A DNA stretch of 64,000 bases, taken from positions 806,001 through 870,000 of the forward strand of contig JAPXFQ010002103.1 of assembly GCA_028564705.1 (NCBI GenBank), given 5' to 3'. The notes beneath the pieces are model-generated. The model ran no database searches, had not been told where the DNA came from, and was given only the letters and a program-made list of their open reading frames with translations. Both the position numbers and the translations under genes were made by a program. This DNA comes from Apricaphanius iberus. Lineage: Eukaryota; Chordata; Actinopteri; Cyprinodontiformes; Aphaniidae. Of the stretch, positions 1 to 10,532 are shown piece by piece. Each line of letters opens with the position of its first letter. The first letter of the stretch is position 1.

Positions 1-564
1 TGCAGATGCGCTCAAACCTGCCTGCTGCCATTCCTGAACAAGCTCTGCACTGGTGGCACTCTGACCTCAAAGCTGAATCCTCTTTAGGAGACGCTTGCTG
101 GACTTTCTTGGACGCCCTGAAGCCTTCTTAACAAGAACTAAACGTCTTTCCTTGAATTTCTTGACAATCCTATAAATTGTTGATTTAGGTGCAATCTTAG
201 TAGCCACAATATCCTGGCCTGTGAAGCCATTTTTAATCAATGCAATGATGGCTGCTAGCGTTTCTTTGCAGGTCACCATGGTTAACAATGGAAGAACAAT
301 GATTTCAAGCATCACCCTCCTTTTAACATGTCAAGTCTGCTATGCAGCCTGACATAATGATCTCCATTCTTGTGCTCGTCAACATTCTCACCTGAGTTAA
401 CAAGACGATTACTGAAATGATCTCAGCAGCTCCTTTAATGACAGCAATGAAATGCAGTGGAATTTTCGTGGCAAAGAAGGACTATGCTATTCATCTGATC
501 ACTGCTCATAACATTTTCCAATTTCCAATATTTATGTAAGTCTCAAAACTTTTGGCCACGACTG
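1..564 (-). mobile_element. Tc1/mariner-like transposon, cut by the window edge
   Basis: The right end reads CCAAAAGTTTTGAGA-type when taken on the minus strand, starts with CAGTCGTGGCC, and is followed by the TA at 565-566 expected of a Tc1 target site. A transposase N-terminal fragment lies inside. The other end is left of the window. Family placement rests on the terminal sequence and the helix-turn-helix fragment. Confidence 0.8.
67..315 (-). pseudogene. Tc1-like transposase N-terminal fragment
   Basis: An 82-residue open stretch contains the paired helix-turn-helix DNA-binding region of Tc1 transposases: a TLAAIIALIKNGFTGQDIVA-like first helix set, then STIYRIVKKFKERR, then a GRPRKSS linker, the usual GRP(R/K) AT-hook-like motif between the two DNA-binding subdomains. 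The DDE catalytic part is not in this frame, and the stretch to the left edge does not keep the frame open. It is a fragment of the element around it, not a host gene. Confidence 0.7.
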
Positions 565-999
565 TAGGTGGACGCAGTGGCTGTGAGGATGCTGATATAG
601 TAAAATCCAGAGCCACTATGGAGGAAGCACAAGGCAAAGTCCAACATATGATGATGCGTAAAGGAAGCTCGTTAAATAGCTAATGAGAACACAAATAGTC
701 ACATTGCATCTTCACTGCCTTCAAACATCTTTTGAAAATAATGACCAAAAACAGGTAAAAAGTTCTGCTAACCCCACACAATACAATCTGCATCCCATCA
801 AAGACGAGGAGGAACAATCAAGCAGCTAATTTTTGGATGCAGGAAGAAACAAGCCAGTTAAAAACCCAAAGGTGAGCGAAAAAGTGAGAAAGTAGATTCA
901 TCAAGATTGTCTTGCATCTGTGAATAAATAATAGAGGTCTGCTGGACTGCCAAGCAACATGGCAACCATTAATAAAAGACTTTAGACATTAGTGTACAC

Positions 1000-2308
1000 C
1001 ATAGACTGTATAAAACAATGGACTAACCTTCCGGTACATCCCCCATAGGTTTCTGAATAGCAAAAATGAGGCCAGTTGGGCGGTTCCCACCGCCACAGAA
1101 GCTAGTCAGGAGCTAACTGAAGCTAACGTAGGCTGCAGCTGGTTTCAGCCAGAAGACCGCGGTTGAGAGACGTTTACCCCGTTTTTCAACAACGATCCCT
1201 TTAGACGCAGAAACATCTCGAGTAGAGAAAACAGATCAATATAATAAGACCCAAATGGGTTGGATCAATACGGCCTGATATTGTGTTATTTCCATTACCA
1301 TCAGAGGAGGGTGAGGACATAGTCGGCTTATCTTAACAACACATCCAGCAAAAAGCAGTCACAAAGTCATAATGAAAACTCAGATCCTCTAAAAAAATAA
1401 AAGGCTTTTGAATCACCTCACATCTCAGACATCCATTAATTCATGCCTCCACCTGTGTTCCTCACACCAGTACTGATCTAACCAGCGATCATCCAGTCTG
1501 TCTAGAGTCCAACTCTGTAGCCTCAGGCCTGATGTAACCGTCTCCCGCTCTTGAGTCTCGAGGTGCTCTACCTGACCGGGTCTGCCGCGGCGTCCCGGTC
1601 CTGCCGACTTTGCTGCTCTGCTGCTACCCGACCGATCGCCTGCTCCAACTCGCCTGTAGAAAGAGATAAAAGCTCCGACCAGAACAGCATTCCTCTCGGC
1701 CACCTGACAGAGACCCCCCAAGCTCGTTAAGCTTTAGCCGGTATGAAGCCTCCCCCCAAAGCAGAGACTTCTTGGACTGTCTGTTACTGTAATGAAAACC
1801 ACAGCAAGCCATCTTTGCCCAATAATTGCAGATTAACATCCAAAACCGAATAAAAACTGCAGAGGCAACTGGTAGTGAAGTTCAGAAACACCAAATGACT
1901 GAAGTCTTTACGTTAGTCCCAGGCTGTGAAGAGCTCCGCAAGCAGACTACGGAGCAAGCTATTAGCTACCGTTAGCCCACATTAGCCACCAGCGTTAGCC
2001 TAGACGGACCTGTCAATAAAAAGGAAACGCCCCTAATTATTCATAATTTCAAGATTAAATTACAAATAAACGGAGAACTTAGAAAAATTTGTATTCCCCT
2101 CAGAGTTGTCATTATGGTAAACCTGAACTATCTAACCTAAAATGTTTTTTTGAACCAGGCTGTAAACATGTTTATTTTTGCTGTAAAGTTGGCCTTTTTA
2201 ACATGGGAGTCAATGGGAATCCAGCCCCCAGCGGATGAGGGAGGAACTGCAATTTTTTTCACTTCCGCGTTGGCTTAATATTCTGGGGGCGGAGTTTGCC
2301 CCTTGGTG
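1000..2308. repeat. Dispersed-repeat composite in ccdc3 intron 2
   Basis: The stretch begins with an ATAGACTGTATAAAACAATGG motif and ends with a segment rich in GAGGAACTGCAATTTTTTTC and CACTTCCGCGTTGGC. Similar wording (TTTTTTTACAGTCTATGGG) recurs near 47380. It has open frames without recognisable domains. I read it as one or more old fish interspersed repeats. The family is not identified. Confidence 0.5.
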
Positions 2309-3422
2309 TACACTCCCAAAAAAAAAAAAAAACATCCCACATTACTGATTTGGGTTGATTTAGCAATAATGAATTTTGGAGAGAGAACTAAATGTAAACA
2401 TGTTAGGTCAACCTAATACATTCAGGTTGCTATAAGGCCCAAAATTAAACAGCAGGACATGGACTGAAACTCAGAAAAGGGCCTTTGTTTTCTGAGCACC
2501 CGCACTAGCCACTTTGCTACACAATAACTCAAAAATGTTGTACGTAAGGGATAATGCCCGACGAGGCATCCATTATCGGAAAATAATGGACGACAGTGAT
2601 GCGTGAATCGTCCTCCGCTTCGCATCGGACGGTTGCTTCTGTTAAGTCCATTATTTTCTGATAATGGACATCTCAAAGGGCATTATCCCGCTTATACTAT
2701 GGTCACTTATGAAAGAAAGAAATATTTAATGAATGGATAAAACTTTAATATGTTTTAGAGTTAAAATCGGGAGTTTTTTGTTTATAAATCGAGTGCACTA
2801 TTTAATATCTCCCGTATACAGGAGTTGCCAAGCAAAATGCCCATAAGCGAGCTGACTGCAGCAGTTTATTAGTGATGGGAAGTGACATGATTGCTTTACG
2901 TTGTGCTACGTGATAAAAACTAAAATTTCAGAAGGCCAGTGCACTACTTACTGCTTGTGTGTGTCCAGAGGATGACGTAAATAACGTTGAGTCGTTGCCA
3001 TTTGAGCCAGTGCAATAATTTAGAACTGTCATCAGGCAATTTGACGGGACACCTTTCCTTTGTGTACATTATCACTTTTTAAATGTACACTCTCCAGCCA
3101 ATCAGAATCGAGTATTCACACAAACCATACTATAAATTACAATATACATATATTACTTCATTTCCAGTGTTAACTAAAAAAAATTAAATTATAAATACGT
3201 GCAAATTCCCTTTTTTTCATGACAAAAGTGAAGGAATTGTATTACTGAAACCATTGTAATCATGTTTAGTTAACACTGGAAAAGAAATTGTGCCTCACAG
3301 TAACCTGAATGTATTAGACTGACCCAACAGGTTTACATTTAGTTCACTCAACAAAATTCATTATTGCTAAATAAACCCAAATCATTTGGGTGGAAATGTT
3401 TTGGGTTTTTTTTTTTGAGTGA
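2309..3422. mobile_element. Foldback (long inverted repeat) element
   Basis: The left arm (about 2309-2436) and right arm (about 3290-3422) are inverted copies of each other. Both contain GGTT(G/T)ATTTAGCAATAATGAATTTTG-like sequence and CTAATACATTCAGGTT, and both start beside an A-run or T-run. The arms are about 125 bp with scattered mismatches. No transposase is visible, so this is a non-autonomous foldback/MITE-like element. Other inverted segments are nested in its centre. Confidence 0.7.
2546..2692. repeat. Inner palindrome nested in the foldback element
   Basis: GGGATAATGCCC plus CATTATCGGAAAATAATGGAC on the left is mirrored on the right by GTCCATTATTTTCTGATAAT and GGGCATTATCCC. Arms are about 45 bp with a loop of about 50 bp. 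It would form a strong hairpin and looks like a separate miniature element inserted in the larger foldback. Confidence 0.75.
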
Positions 3423-3449
3423 CTGCTCTTTTCTTACCTGATTATTTGG

Positions 3450-3480
3450 TGTGTGTGTGTGTGTGAGTGTGTGTGTGTGT
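3450..3480. repeat. (GT)n microsatellite
   Basis: A run of GT dinucleotides with one GA interruption. Confidence 0.9.
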
Positions 3481-3483
3481 TTT

Positions 3484-4884
3484 AGAGTTGGGGGAGATGT
3501 GAGGGATGAAAGACGAAGAGAGATAAGAAGAATAAAGCATTCAGAGTAGGACGAAACACTAGAGCCACAGGGAGGCATTTCTGTTCTGCTTCTTTGATCC
3601 CTTCCTTTATTAACCAACACACACATTTTCACTGCGTACTTTCGAAGCTCCAGTGTTTAACCACTGAGAGAAGCAGGCGTCCCTCTGAGCACTCCCATAA
3701 AATGTTAATGCGAGTCTTACAAGTCTTAAAGGCGTTGACGTGACTCTTCCAGCAGGAGTATTCACTGACAATAAACTTTGAACAAGCTTTTATGGGAATG
3801 TTTAAACAGTTTAACGCTGTGCTGCTGCGACTACGGCTGAAAAAGAGTAAAAACCTGAAAAGGCAGCTCTAACTGATACTGATAATAAAAGGCTTTGACC
3901 AAAAGTTAATTAAAGGTTTGGCAGGAAAGTGTTGCAGAGGAGGCCGACTCTGTCCATCTGGTTCCCACGCACCTGAAACGAGGAGCAAACTCCTCCCACG
4001 CTCCAATTTAAGGGATTTCTTTTAACTAAAACGAAAGTTGAAGGATATGTCAAAGCACATGCAATCATGGTAAAATCTTGGAATCTTGTATTTTTATTCC
4101 AAGAATTGAACACAAAAAATAACCCACTACTTACATCTCATTTTCCACCCCATACTCAAAGCGAAACACCTGTTTTGTCTTGTTTTGCCTTTGGGTTATG
4201 ACCTCTACAAGTGTTGGCTCATCCCCAGACTGAGCATAGCCTTTAAACCTCTGACCTATAACCTCACACTAAGCAGAAGAAAGCGCCCAGGAGCAGTTGA
4301 GGAGATCGCAAAGTCTTTGCTGATTATATAATTACAAACAATAACAGACAGAGCATTTGCATTGTTTTTCATGAGATTGAGTAACATTCTTATAGGCTCA
4401 GTGCTGCGAAATGATTAACAAAAAAAAAATGTTTTTTTGATCAAGTTCAGTGATGTGGAGAGCAAGTCACAAACGAACAGTTTTAAAAGCTGACTTTTTT
4501 TCCTTCTAAACTGGTTACACCAACCACAAGACACCTCGCCTCTGGAAAAACTTTCTAAAATGTATTTTTACATGCCACAGTCTCACTAACACATTTTTGA
4601 CGATCAAACATCATAGAAGTGGCTTATAAATATGACTGATCTGATGTGTTGCTTTTTGAGACGTGTACCTCCACACCTGAGCCCACTGACACCAGAAGCT
4701 AGTGAATCTCAACAAGGGAAGGACAACTGAATGCACTTCAATCCTTTGGATTCGAACATTTTTCATGAATGCAAACGTGGGGGGGTTACAAGTACTTTGT
4801 GTTATGGGCCAACAAAAAGTACAAACAAGAATATATCCTTTCAAAATAATTGCATCCATCTATCCATCAATTGTGACCTTTTTC
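3484..4884. other. ccdc3 intron 2, no feature recognised
   Basis: AT-rich sequence without splice-bounded coding frames. I looked here for the missing ccdc3 coiled-coil exon on the minus strand and did not find it. Confidence 0.5.
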
Positions 4885-4937
4885 TCTGCTGACAAAACGC
4901 AACCCCACAGCATGATCCTGCCACCACCATGGGGATG
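4885..4937 (-). mobile_element. Small Tc1-like transposase remnant
   Basis: Read on the minus strand the sequence contains CATGGTGGTGGCAGGATCAT and GCTGTGGGG, the conserved nucleotide block that encodes the G-G-(S/G)-I/V-M-x-W-G region just before the second catalytic Asp of Tc1 transposases. Only this block is recognisable. Confidence 0.55.
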
Positions 4938-5065
4938 GCTGGCTCATGTTTGTGTGTAGCGTTAGCTTCCCATCACACATCGTCATTTTTGCTCTTATCC
5001 ATCCAGAGCCTCTCCGACCTCAGCAGAGTAGGTAATTGTGGCTCTCCAGATGACTGGTCCCTTAC

Positions 5066-5761
5066 CCTGCTGTCCTCCTGGGTGTCCCACTCTGGGGTGA
5101 AGCGGGGGAATGGTTGGTTCCCTTGACTGCAGTTGGAAAACTGGAAAAGGCTGGAGAAGGTGCGTCTATTCTCCACTGTGTCAGGGAAGACTGCATCCTG
5201 GAAGTTCACGCCATGAGGGAGGATGCTGTAGTTCTCATCCATCCTTAGGTGGAGATAAAAAAGGACAAGTGTGAGAGGACAGTTAAAGTCCAACAAACCG
5301 ACGGATATCTTCTTAGTAACCCAAGATGTTTACAATCTAACCATGAAGCACCTGAGGAAGAAAAAGTAAGAGTAATTTTCCATGACGGTGTGGGACTGAC
5401 AGGACAGGTACCCCAGTCCCGTCAGGTTGAGCCTGGATCCGGAGGGCACCTCCAGCATACTGCCCCAGGCCTGGTCGCACAGCAGCTCCACCTCCGCTGA
5501 GTACAGCAGTCCTTCCTCCGCGCTCAGGTAGCCGTAGCCGAAGGGCAGCGAGTTGTGCATGCTGCCTGCTCCGAAACCCAGCGGCTCCCGATGGATCGCC
5601 AGGACCCGAGCGTACACGATGATCTCTGCCAGCTCCGCCCGGCAACCCTCGCTCAGCGGCCGCCACTCTGTGGGCAACTGGCAGCCGTGCGTAAAAGTGT
5701 CCAAAGTGTCCATCTGCGCAAAAACGCACAGCGCTGCAAGGAGGAAAGTTGTGGGAAGCAT
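5066..5761 (-). CDS. ccdc3: Coiled-coil domain-containing protein 3, exons 1-2 (partial)
   Basis: CCDC3 is a secreted vertebrate protein described in endothelium and fat. Exon 1 runs 5761-5352 from ATG to a CAG|GTGCTT donor; exon 2 runs 5243-5066, between a CACCTAAG acceptor and a GG|GTAAGG donor. Together they give 196 codons. Residues 1 to about 26 form a hydrophobic signal peptide; the mature part opens with CQLPTEWRPLSEGCRAEL, a block I know from CCDC3. CDQAWGSMLEVPSGSRLNLT and DENYSILPHGVNFQDA are further family signatures. Asn-glycosylation sequons lie at N112, N129, N141 and N174. The family protein is about 270 residues and ends in a basic coiled coil encoded by exon 3, which is not in the window, so intron 2 is longer than 5 kb. 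The gene is divergent from optn. The start is the only ATG before the signal peptide. Confidence 0.93.
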
Positions 5762-6159
5762 TCCGAATAACCCGAAAATCTTCTCCTGGGGTTTTTAGAG
5801 ACGCTTTGAAAGTTTATTGATATTAAACTCTTATTAAGCGAATTTGAGTCTACGTAGGTACGCAAAATATGCGAACATGTGTTGTTTGCTGTGATACCTT
5901 ACCTGAGCTCTAGAGATTGATGTCTAAAATAATCTAAATCAAACGATTGAACCGTCCAACACTCTGACACTTGCACACCTGTCATTAGAAGAAAAAATGC
6001 GGATTAGCCTCTCCAAACTGTTGCTGCGTTCATTCTCCGAGCTGAGAACCACAAGCTGCTGCAGCCTGTGCTGCATTCACTGACTAATTAGAAGCCTCGG
6101 GTATTTGGGCTTCTCAGATAAGTTGACAAGTGAATTTGTAAAGCAAAAAACAAAAATCT
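5762..6159. other. ccdc3 5' flank
   Basis: Sequence upstream of the ccdc3 start on the minus strand; it should contain the 5'UTR and promoter. I see no clear TATA box at a useful distance and no repeats. Confidence 0.4.
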
Positions 6160-6330
6160 TAACATATATAATACTACTATATTACTACTACTAGTAGTCA
6201 ACACGACTACTTCTACTACAGCTACTACTAGTAGTAATAATAATATTATTATTGTTATTTTCATTAGTAGTAGTAGCCTAGTAGTAGGCTAGTAGTAGGC
6301 TAGTAGTAGGCTAGTAGTAGCCATAGACGT
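6160..6330. repeat. TAG/CTA trinucleotide array and 11-bp minisatellite
   Basis: Starts with ACT/AGT triplets arranged as a mirror (ACTACTACTAGTAGT), then TAATAATAATATTATTATT, then four copies of an 11-bp unit GGCTAGTAGTA. The array is self-complementary and could fold. Confidence 0.85.
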
Positions 6331-6879
6331 AGAAATAGTAGTATACGCTGTTCAGGATGTTATTTGTCATGTAGAGTATTATTGTAAAACCCAAGCCGTA
6401 GATTGATACATTATTGTGAGATGATAACTGTTGGCATCCGGCCGATGTCGGTTTGTTTTGTTATGTTTTTTAAAGTTGTGAATTTTGAAAAAATAAATAA
6501 TCAGCTACGTTTACCATAAAACGAGAACAGTTCCCTTTTAGCACATCTGCCGCTGTTTACAAAATCTCTACTTAATATAAGTATATTTTCCGATCAGCTC
6601 AGTTAAACACTTGAACAACACTGCCATCTAGTGGACAATGGCGTGAAACGTGAGAGTTAACAACCATCTACTTTCTGTAGCCCTTCCGTAGGAAGAAATC
6701 TGGATTATCAAGTGCTAGTTATAAATTATAATTGATAAATAGTCTCTGGAATTGCTGGGATATTTACCAATTAATGGTTCCATAAACCATGGCCTCTCAT
6801 GTTTGGGGCAAAGCAGACCCTGACCATCACACTAACACACCACGATGTTTAATTGTAGGTAGGATATACTTTATCAGAT
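6331..6879. other. Intergenic, no feature recognised
   Basis: AT-rich sequence between ccdc3 and optn. Nothing beyond short simple repeats is visible. Confidence 0.4.
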
Positions 6880-7230
6880 GAAACAGGACGCAAAGTTTCC
6901 AAAAAAAATTCCACTTTTGTACTGTCAGCCCACTGCGTTTCTGGCCTTGGAGACCTCCCATGGAAGTCGTTTTGCTGATTCATGAACCTTGTCTGACCTT
7001 AACTGTGGCAGGTGACGCCTGTGGTGCTTTGGATGCTGTTTTGGGTTTTTCTAAGAGCTTCAGGACGAGTAGTAATCATTGTGCTCGTTGGCTGATTTTG
7101 GTAAGCCACTGTTCCATGATTTCTCCATTGATGGATAAAGGCCGTCATTCTGGTTCACCGGAGCCCTACTGAGGGTGTTTCCAGGTTGACCTTCTTGAAG
7201 TTCTTCAGGTAAGTGCATGATGTTTTATTT
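6880..7230. mobile_element. DNA-transposon arm, degraded
   Basis: The wording around TGAACCTTGTCTGACCTTAA, GATGCTGTTTTGGGTTTTTC and CTCCATTGATGGATAA resembles a dispersed DNA-transposon sequence common in fish genomes. It has no ends that I can define and no usable coding frame. Confidence 0.4.
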
Positions 7231-7554
7231 TATAAGATATTTTAACCTACTTCATGCAGTAAGACAGATCCTAGTTTAGTGATTTCTTAATTCTGATTAT
7301 CTGCATGTAATCAGACTTCAGACAGTGTTATTCATGTTATCCAGTATGGGTCCCACTTTTTACCTGCAGTTGTACTTTGTTAAACCTGTACGGGCAAATA
7401 ACTGGGGGGCGTAAGAACCTGCCCAATGTCTCAGCTGACGCCCGACTTTCAGCTTATTCAAATCAAACTTTTAGACAGGAAAAACTTGATCTGGACTGAT
7501 CTAGAACAGAGATTCTATGAAACACAGTTTGAGATCTATATGAAGCATTTAGCA

Positions 7555-7905
7555 GGGATGCACTGAGACCCATATAGGTATCTGGGCCAATATCGTTCTA
7601 ACGTATTCGTATCCCTGTTTTTTAGTTAATCAATACCACGAACTGATACTTAAAATGTGGAAGGTATTTAATGACTTCACTGAAAATGTTTATTTTTCAC
7701 TTGAAATTGTAGTTTTGTGGTCATTTTTGTTCAATTTGATTTATTAGTTAATCTACCATCATTTGTTGTAACAAGCAGAGAGAGAGAAAATACAACCTCC
7801 CTTCCAATTCATAACATTTTTTTGTGTGTTAGAAGTATCAGCAAGTAGCCTACTCAGGTCCAATTATCGGAATCATACTGATCTGAAAAATGGTAGCCTA
7901 TAAAT
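7555..7905. mobile_element. hAT-type miniature element remnant
   Basis: GGGATGCACTGAGACC at the left is a decayed version of the GGGTGCACCGATCC end seen intact at 60732. The middle shares ATACTTAAAATGTG and GTTTATTTTTCACTTGAAA with segments at 42000-42070, and resembles 52090-52280. It is a non-autonomous, old copy. Confidence 0.5.
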
Positions 7906-8099
7906 AAATACAAAAAAGAGCATTAAACATTTTTGCATTGAGACTAGCACCATATAGACTGGCCTGAATACTCTGAACAGTAGTTGTTGTTTTTAAATCG
8001 ATTTTAGATCAAGGGAATCCCCCACCTTTTCTCTTTGAGTTAAAGGTTAGTAATGACGGGATTTCCCGTTATCAGCTGATGTCTAGGCACGTGCCCGTC
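7906..8099. other. Intergenic, upstream of optn exon 1
   Basis: Nothing recognised. It precedes the more GC-rich block where optn transcription probably begins. Confidence 0.3.
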
Positions 8100-8545
8100 T
8101 ACGTCAGAGTGCCACTGATGTATACAGCATGTTGATGGACTACAGTTCTCCCGACGGACCACACTGAGGCGGATTCTCTGTTCACTGTCAGATCTACGCT
8201 CTGGTCGTCGATGCCGTGTAGAGGAAACGGAAACCTCAGTGAAATCCAAAGTCACTGTTCTGTCAAGTCGTCAGAGTTTACAACGATGTAAACAGGAAAA
8301 GAAGCTTCAGAGTTTCACAGCAAAATGTGGAAACGTCTTTCAGAATAAACGTTTCTGTGAGATGAGTATTTTATTTTGAAAGTGTTAAGCGGAAACCAGA
8401 CGATTCCTCCCGTTCGGAACGCTTTTTGTGATTTCACTAACCTCTGAAAGACACAAGCCTGGTTGATATTTCGGTGCTTTTCCGAGTCGTTGCGTGTTGT
8501 CAGAACAGATAGCTGGATTGGGTTCGGTTCGGCAGCCGGAAGCAG
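8100..8545 (+). promoter_or_regulatory. optn: Likely optn promoter and non-coding exon 1
   Basis: A locally GC- and CpG-richer block ends in GCCGGAAGCAG|GTGAGT, a strong splice donor at 8546. OPTN genes commonly have untranslated first exons, and the coding exon 2 starts only four bases after an acceptor at 13616, so an upstream leader exon is required. This is the best donor in an appropriate context. The transcription start is not visible, and the left limit is approximate. Confidence 0.45.
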
Positions 8546-9289
8546 GTGAGTCAAAACCTTTAAACTTGTTCAGCTTTGTTGTGACGCAGTTTGGCTCAGC
8601 TCAAACCCACAGCGTTTATTTCAGTTAGGGCTAACTTTGTAGTGTTTAACCTAAAGTTGCGACCAGGTTAGACTGACCTAGTTAAAGTGAAAGTAACATC
8701 CCGTTTTCCAGTAAGAGAAACTCAGAAAACATGGCGTTTATTCATCTTAGCGATGCAGAGGGTTGTTTTCGGCTATAATTTTAATACTGGTGGTTTTAAG
8801 AAACATCTATCCAGGTGGTGTTTAATCTGCGACGTCTTACATATTGACTCCTGCTGATTGTTTACCCTGATATACTCTGTTTTTATATGTTTCCTTGTTT
8901 ATCCCCATTTTTTGTAAAGTGGTCAAATTGACGAGAATGCCAGCTTTTACTTCTGGTATAAGAAATCTGTCGATCAGCTGATGAGGTCATCTGAGCTGAG
9001 TCACTTAATAAGTGAGGTTGTGTTTTATATTTTCTACTTACAAAACGCAATTCTTAAGCTTATTATGCTTGAATAGATACAGTAAAATCCATACTGTGTG
9101 TTTTTTTATTATATATCAGAAACATGTAGGAAAATAGCAAGAATATGTTTAGATTGCTTTATTTCCTCATGTTGCACATTTTGTGCAAACTATCATGGTG
9201 GTGTGAAGCCCTGCTTCTGAAGCTTAATTATATATATTATATTAACTATAGGATTTACAGTGGATCGTAGAAGTGTATTTTTCTTAAAT
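8546..9289. other. optn intron 1, proximal part
   Basis: AT-rich intron sequence without recognised repeats or genes. Confidence 0.35.
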
Positions 9290-9674
9290 GATCAGAATCA
9301 GAAATATTTTATTGAACCCTGAGGGGTAATTCAGTTTCAGTACAACCCATCAGATAGTAAACAAACAGCTCATAGACAGACAGGATGAGGCAGCATATGC
9401 AGATGAAGGGGGACCACAGGTCAGGATGGATAAGGAGGGGGGGGGGGGGGGGGATGCATTTCAGCCCTACTGCCAATAGGGGATAGGGTGGAGGTACGAA
9501 AAAAACAACACCCCAGTCCACAACAGTACATATTTCAGACAGAACACAAAAGGAGCTAGCAAGTTGCTATCAAGGAGTTTGTTCTTTTCTTTAATTGTTG
9601 CGTGAATGTGCACGCATGTGTCCGTCAGTAGTAGGTGAGTCCATGAACACTTTCCCAATCCCATAGTCTATTGC
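9290..9674 (-). repeat. Dispersed repeat, part 1 (interrupted by hAT element)
   Basis: On the plus strand it begins with ATCAGAAATATTTTATTGAA and CCCTGAGGGGTAATT, the kind of 3' end shared by several fish LINE-derived repeats. A G16 run lies at about 9438-9453. The end near 9637-9672 (CCATGAACACTTTCCCAATC) matches sequence near 30767. It continues at 10533 after the hAT insertion, as the duplicated target site shows. Confidence 0.6.
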
Positions 9675-9682
9675 CTAAGGAT

Positions 9683-10524
9683 TAGGGGTGCAGCGGTACA
9701 GGTAGCCCACGGTACGGTCCGTACCTCGGTACTTGGGCCACGGTCCACGGTACAGTTCGGTACATGTTTTGTGCAGAAAGAGACTGCTTTTTTTAATCCC
9801 AAAACATATATTTCTTTTTCTTTTTGGGGAACAAAAGCAGAATGTCACAGTTCACTTAACCCGCCCACAGTTACAGGTGTGGGTGAAAGCCGTGAGAATA
9901 CAACATAAACGAGCTGTATGTCTCTCTGGGATTATGGTTCAAACACAGGGCCGCAGTAACAGAATGTTTTCTGTATTTTACCGGTTCTTTAAACGAGAGC
10001 GCGTCTGACCACACTGACACAGGTGTTAGATAAATATTCTTCATCCTGCTCAAAGGGCATTTGTGTGTGCATCAATGAATGGAGCGCAGCAATCTCTTCT
10101 TTGCTTCGCACTCCGGCACCGCAAAGAGGAGATGAACACAGCGCGACCCGGCGCCCCTGAATGCTGGAGCCTGTCCGGGCAGAAAGCGCTCAAGTCGGGA
10201 GAAATTTTAGCGGAGCCTCACACCAGGGCGCAACCGACCAGTGTACATTTTTTCGCTCCTCACGGTGCTCCGTGATGCGCACATTGTGGAGAAGAGGACG
10301 TGTCTCTATGCCAACCAGCTGCTGGAGCGGGGAACAGCGAGCTGGTTGTTGCACCTGTGTCTGGGAGCGCGGGCGGCGCAGTTTGGTAAAGTCGGGCCGA
10401 CGGTAACTAATTACCAGCACAAAATCAATGGCAGTACCGAAGTCCCGCGGTACAGGAGGACGGATTGTCCCGTGCAGGGCGTACCGAACAGTCCAGTACT
10501 TTACCCTGTCCCGTTGCATCCCTA
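9683..10524. mobile_element. Complete hAT-type non-autonomous transposon with 8-bp target duplication
   Basis: The element starts TAGGGGTGCAGCGGTAC and ends CCGTTGCATCCCTA, imperfect inverted ends typical of hAT elements. It is flanked on both sides by the direct 8-mer CTAAGGAT (9675-9682 and 10525-10532). The 842-bp interior has GGTAC-rich subterminal repeats (for example CGGTACGGTCCGTACCTCGG) and open frames of up to about 150 codons with no transposase motifs, so it is non-autonomous. Confidence 0.9.
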
Positions 10525-10532
10525 CTAAGGAT

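Noticed and set aside
1425..1721. Minus-strand 98-codon frame as a possible ccdc3 coiled-coil exon
   Set aside because: It lacks the lysine/arginine-rich heptads expected of the ccdc3 C-terminus and has no suitable acceptor; it lies in a dispersed repeat.
5337..5729. 130-codon arginine/glycine-rich frame overlapping ccdc3 on the same strand
   Set aside because: Shifted-frame shadow of the GC-rich ccdc3 exon 1; the ccdc3 frame has the signal peptide and family motifs.
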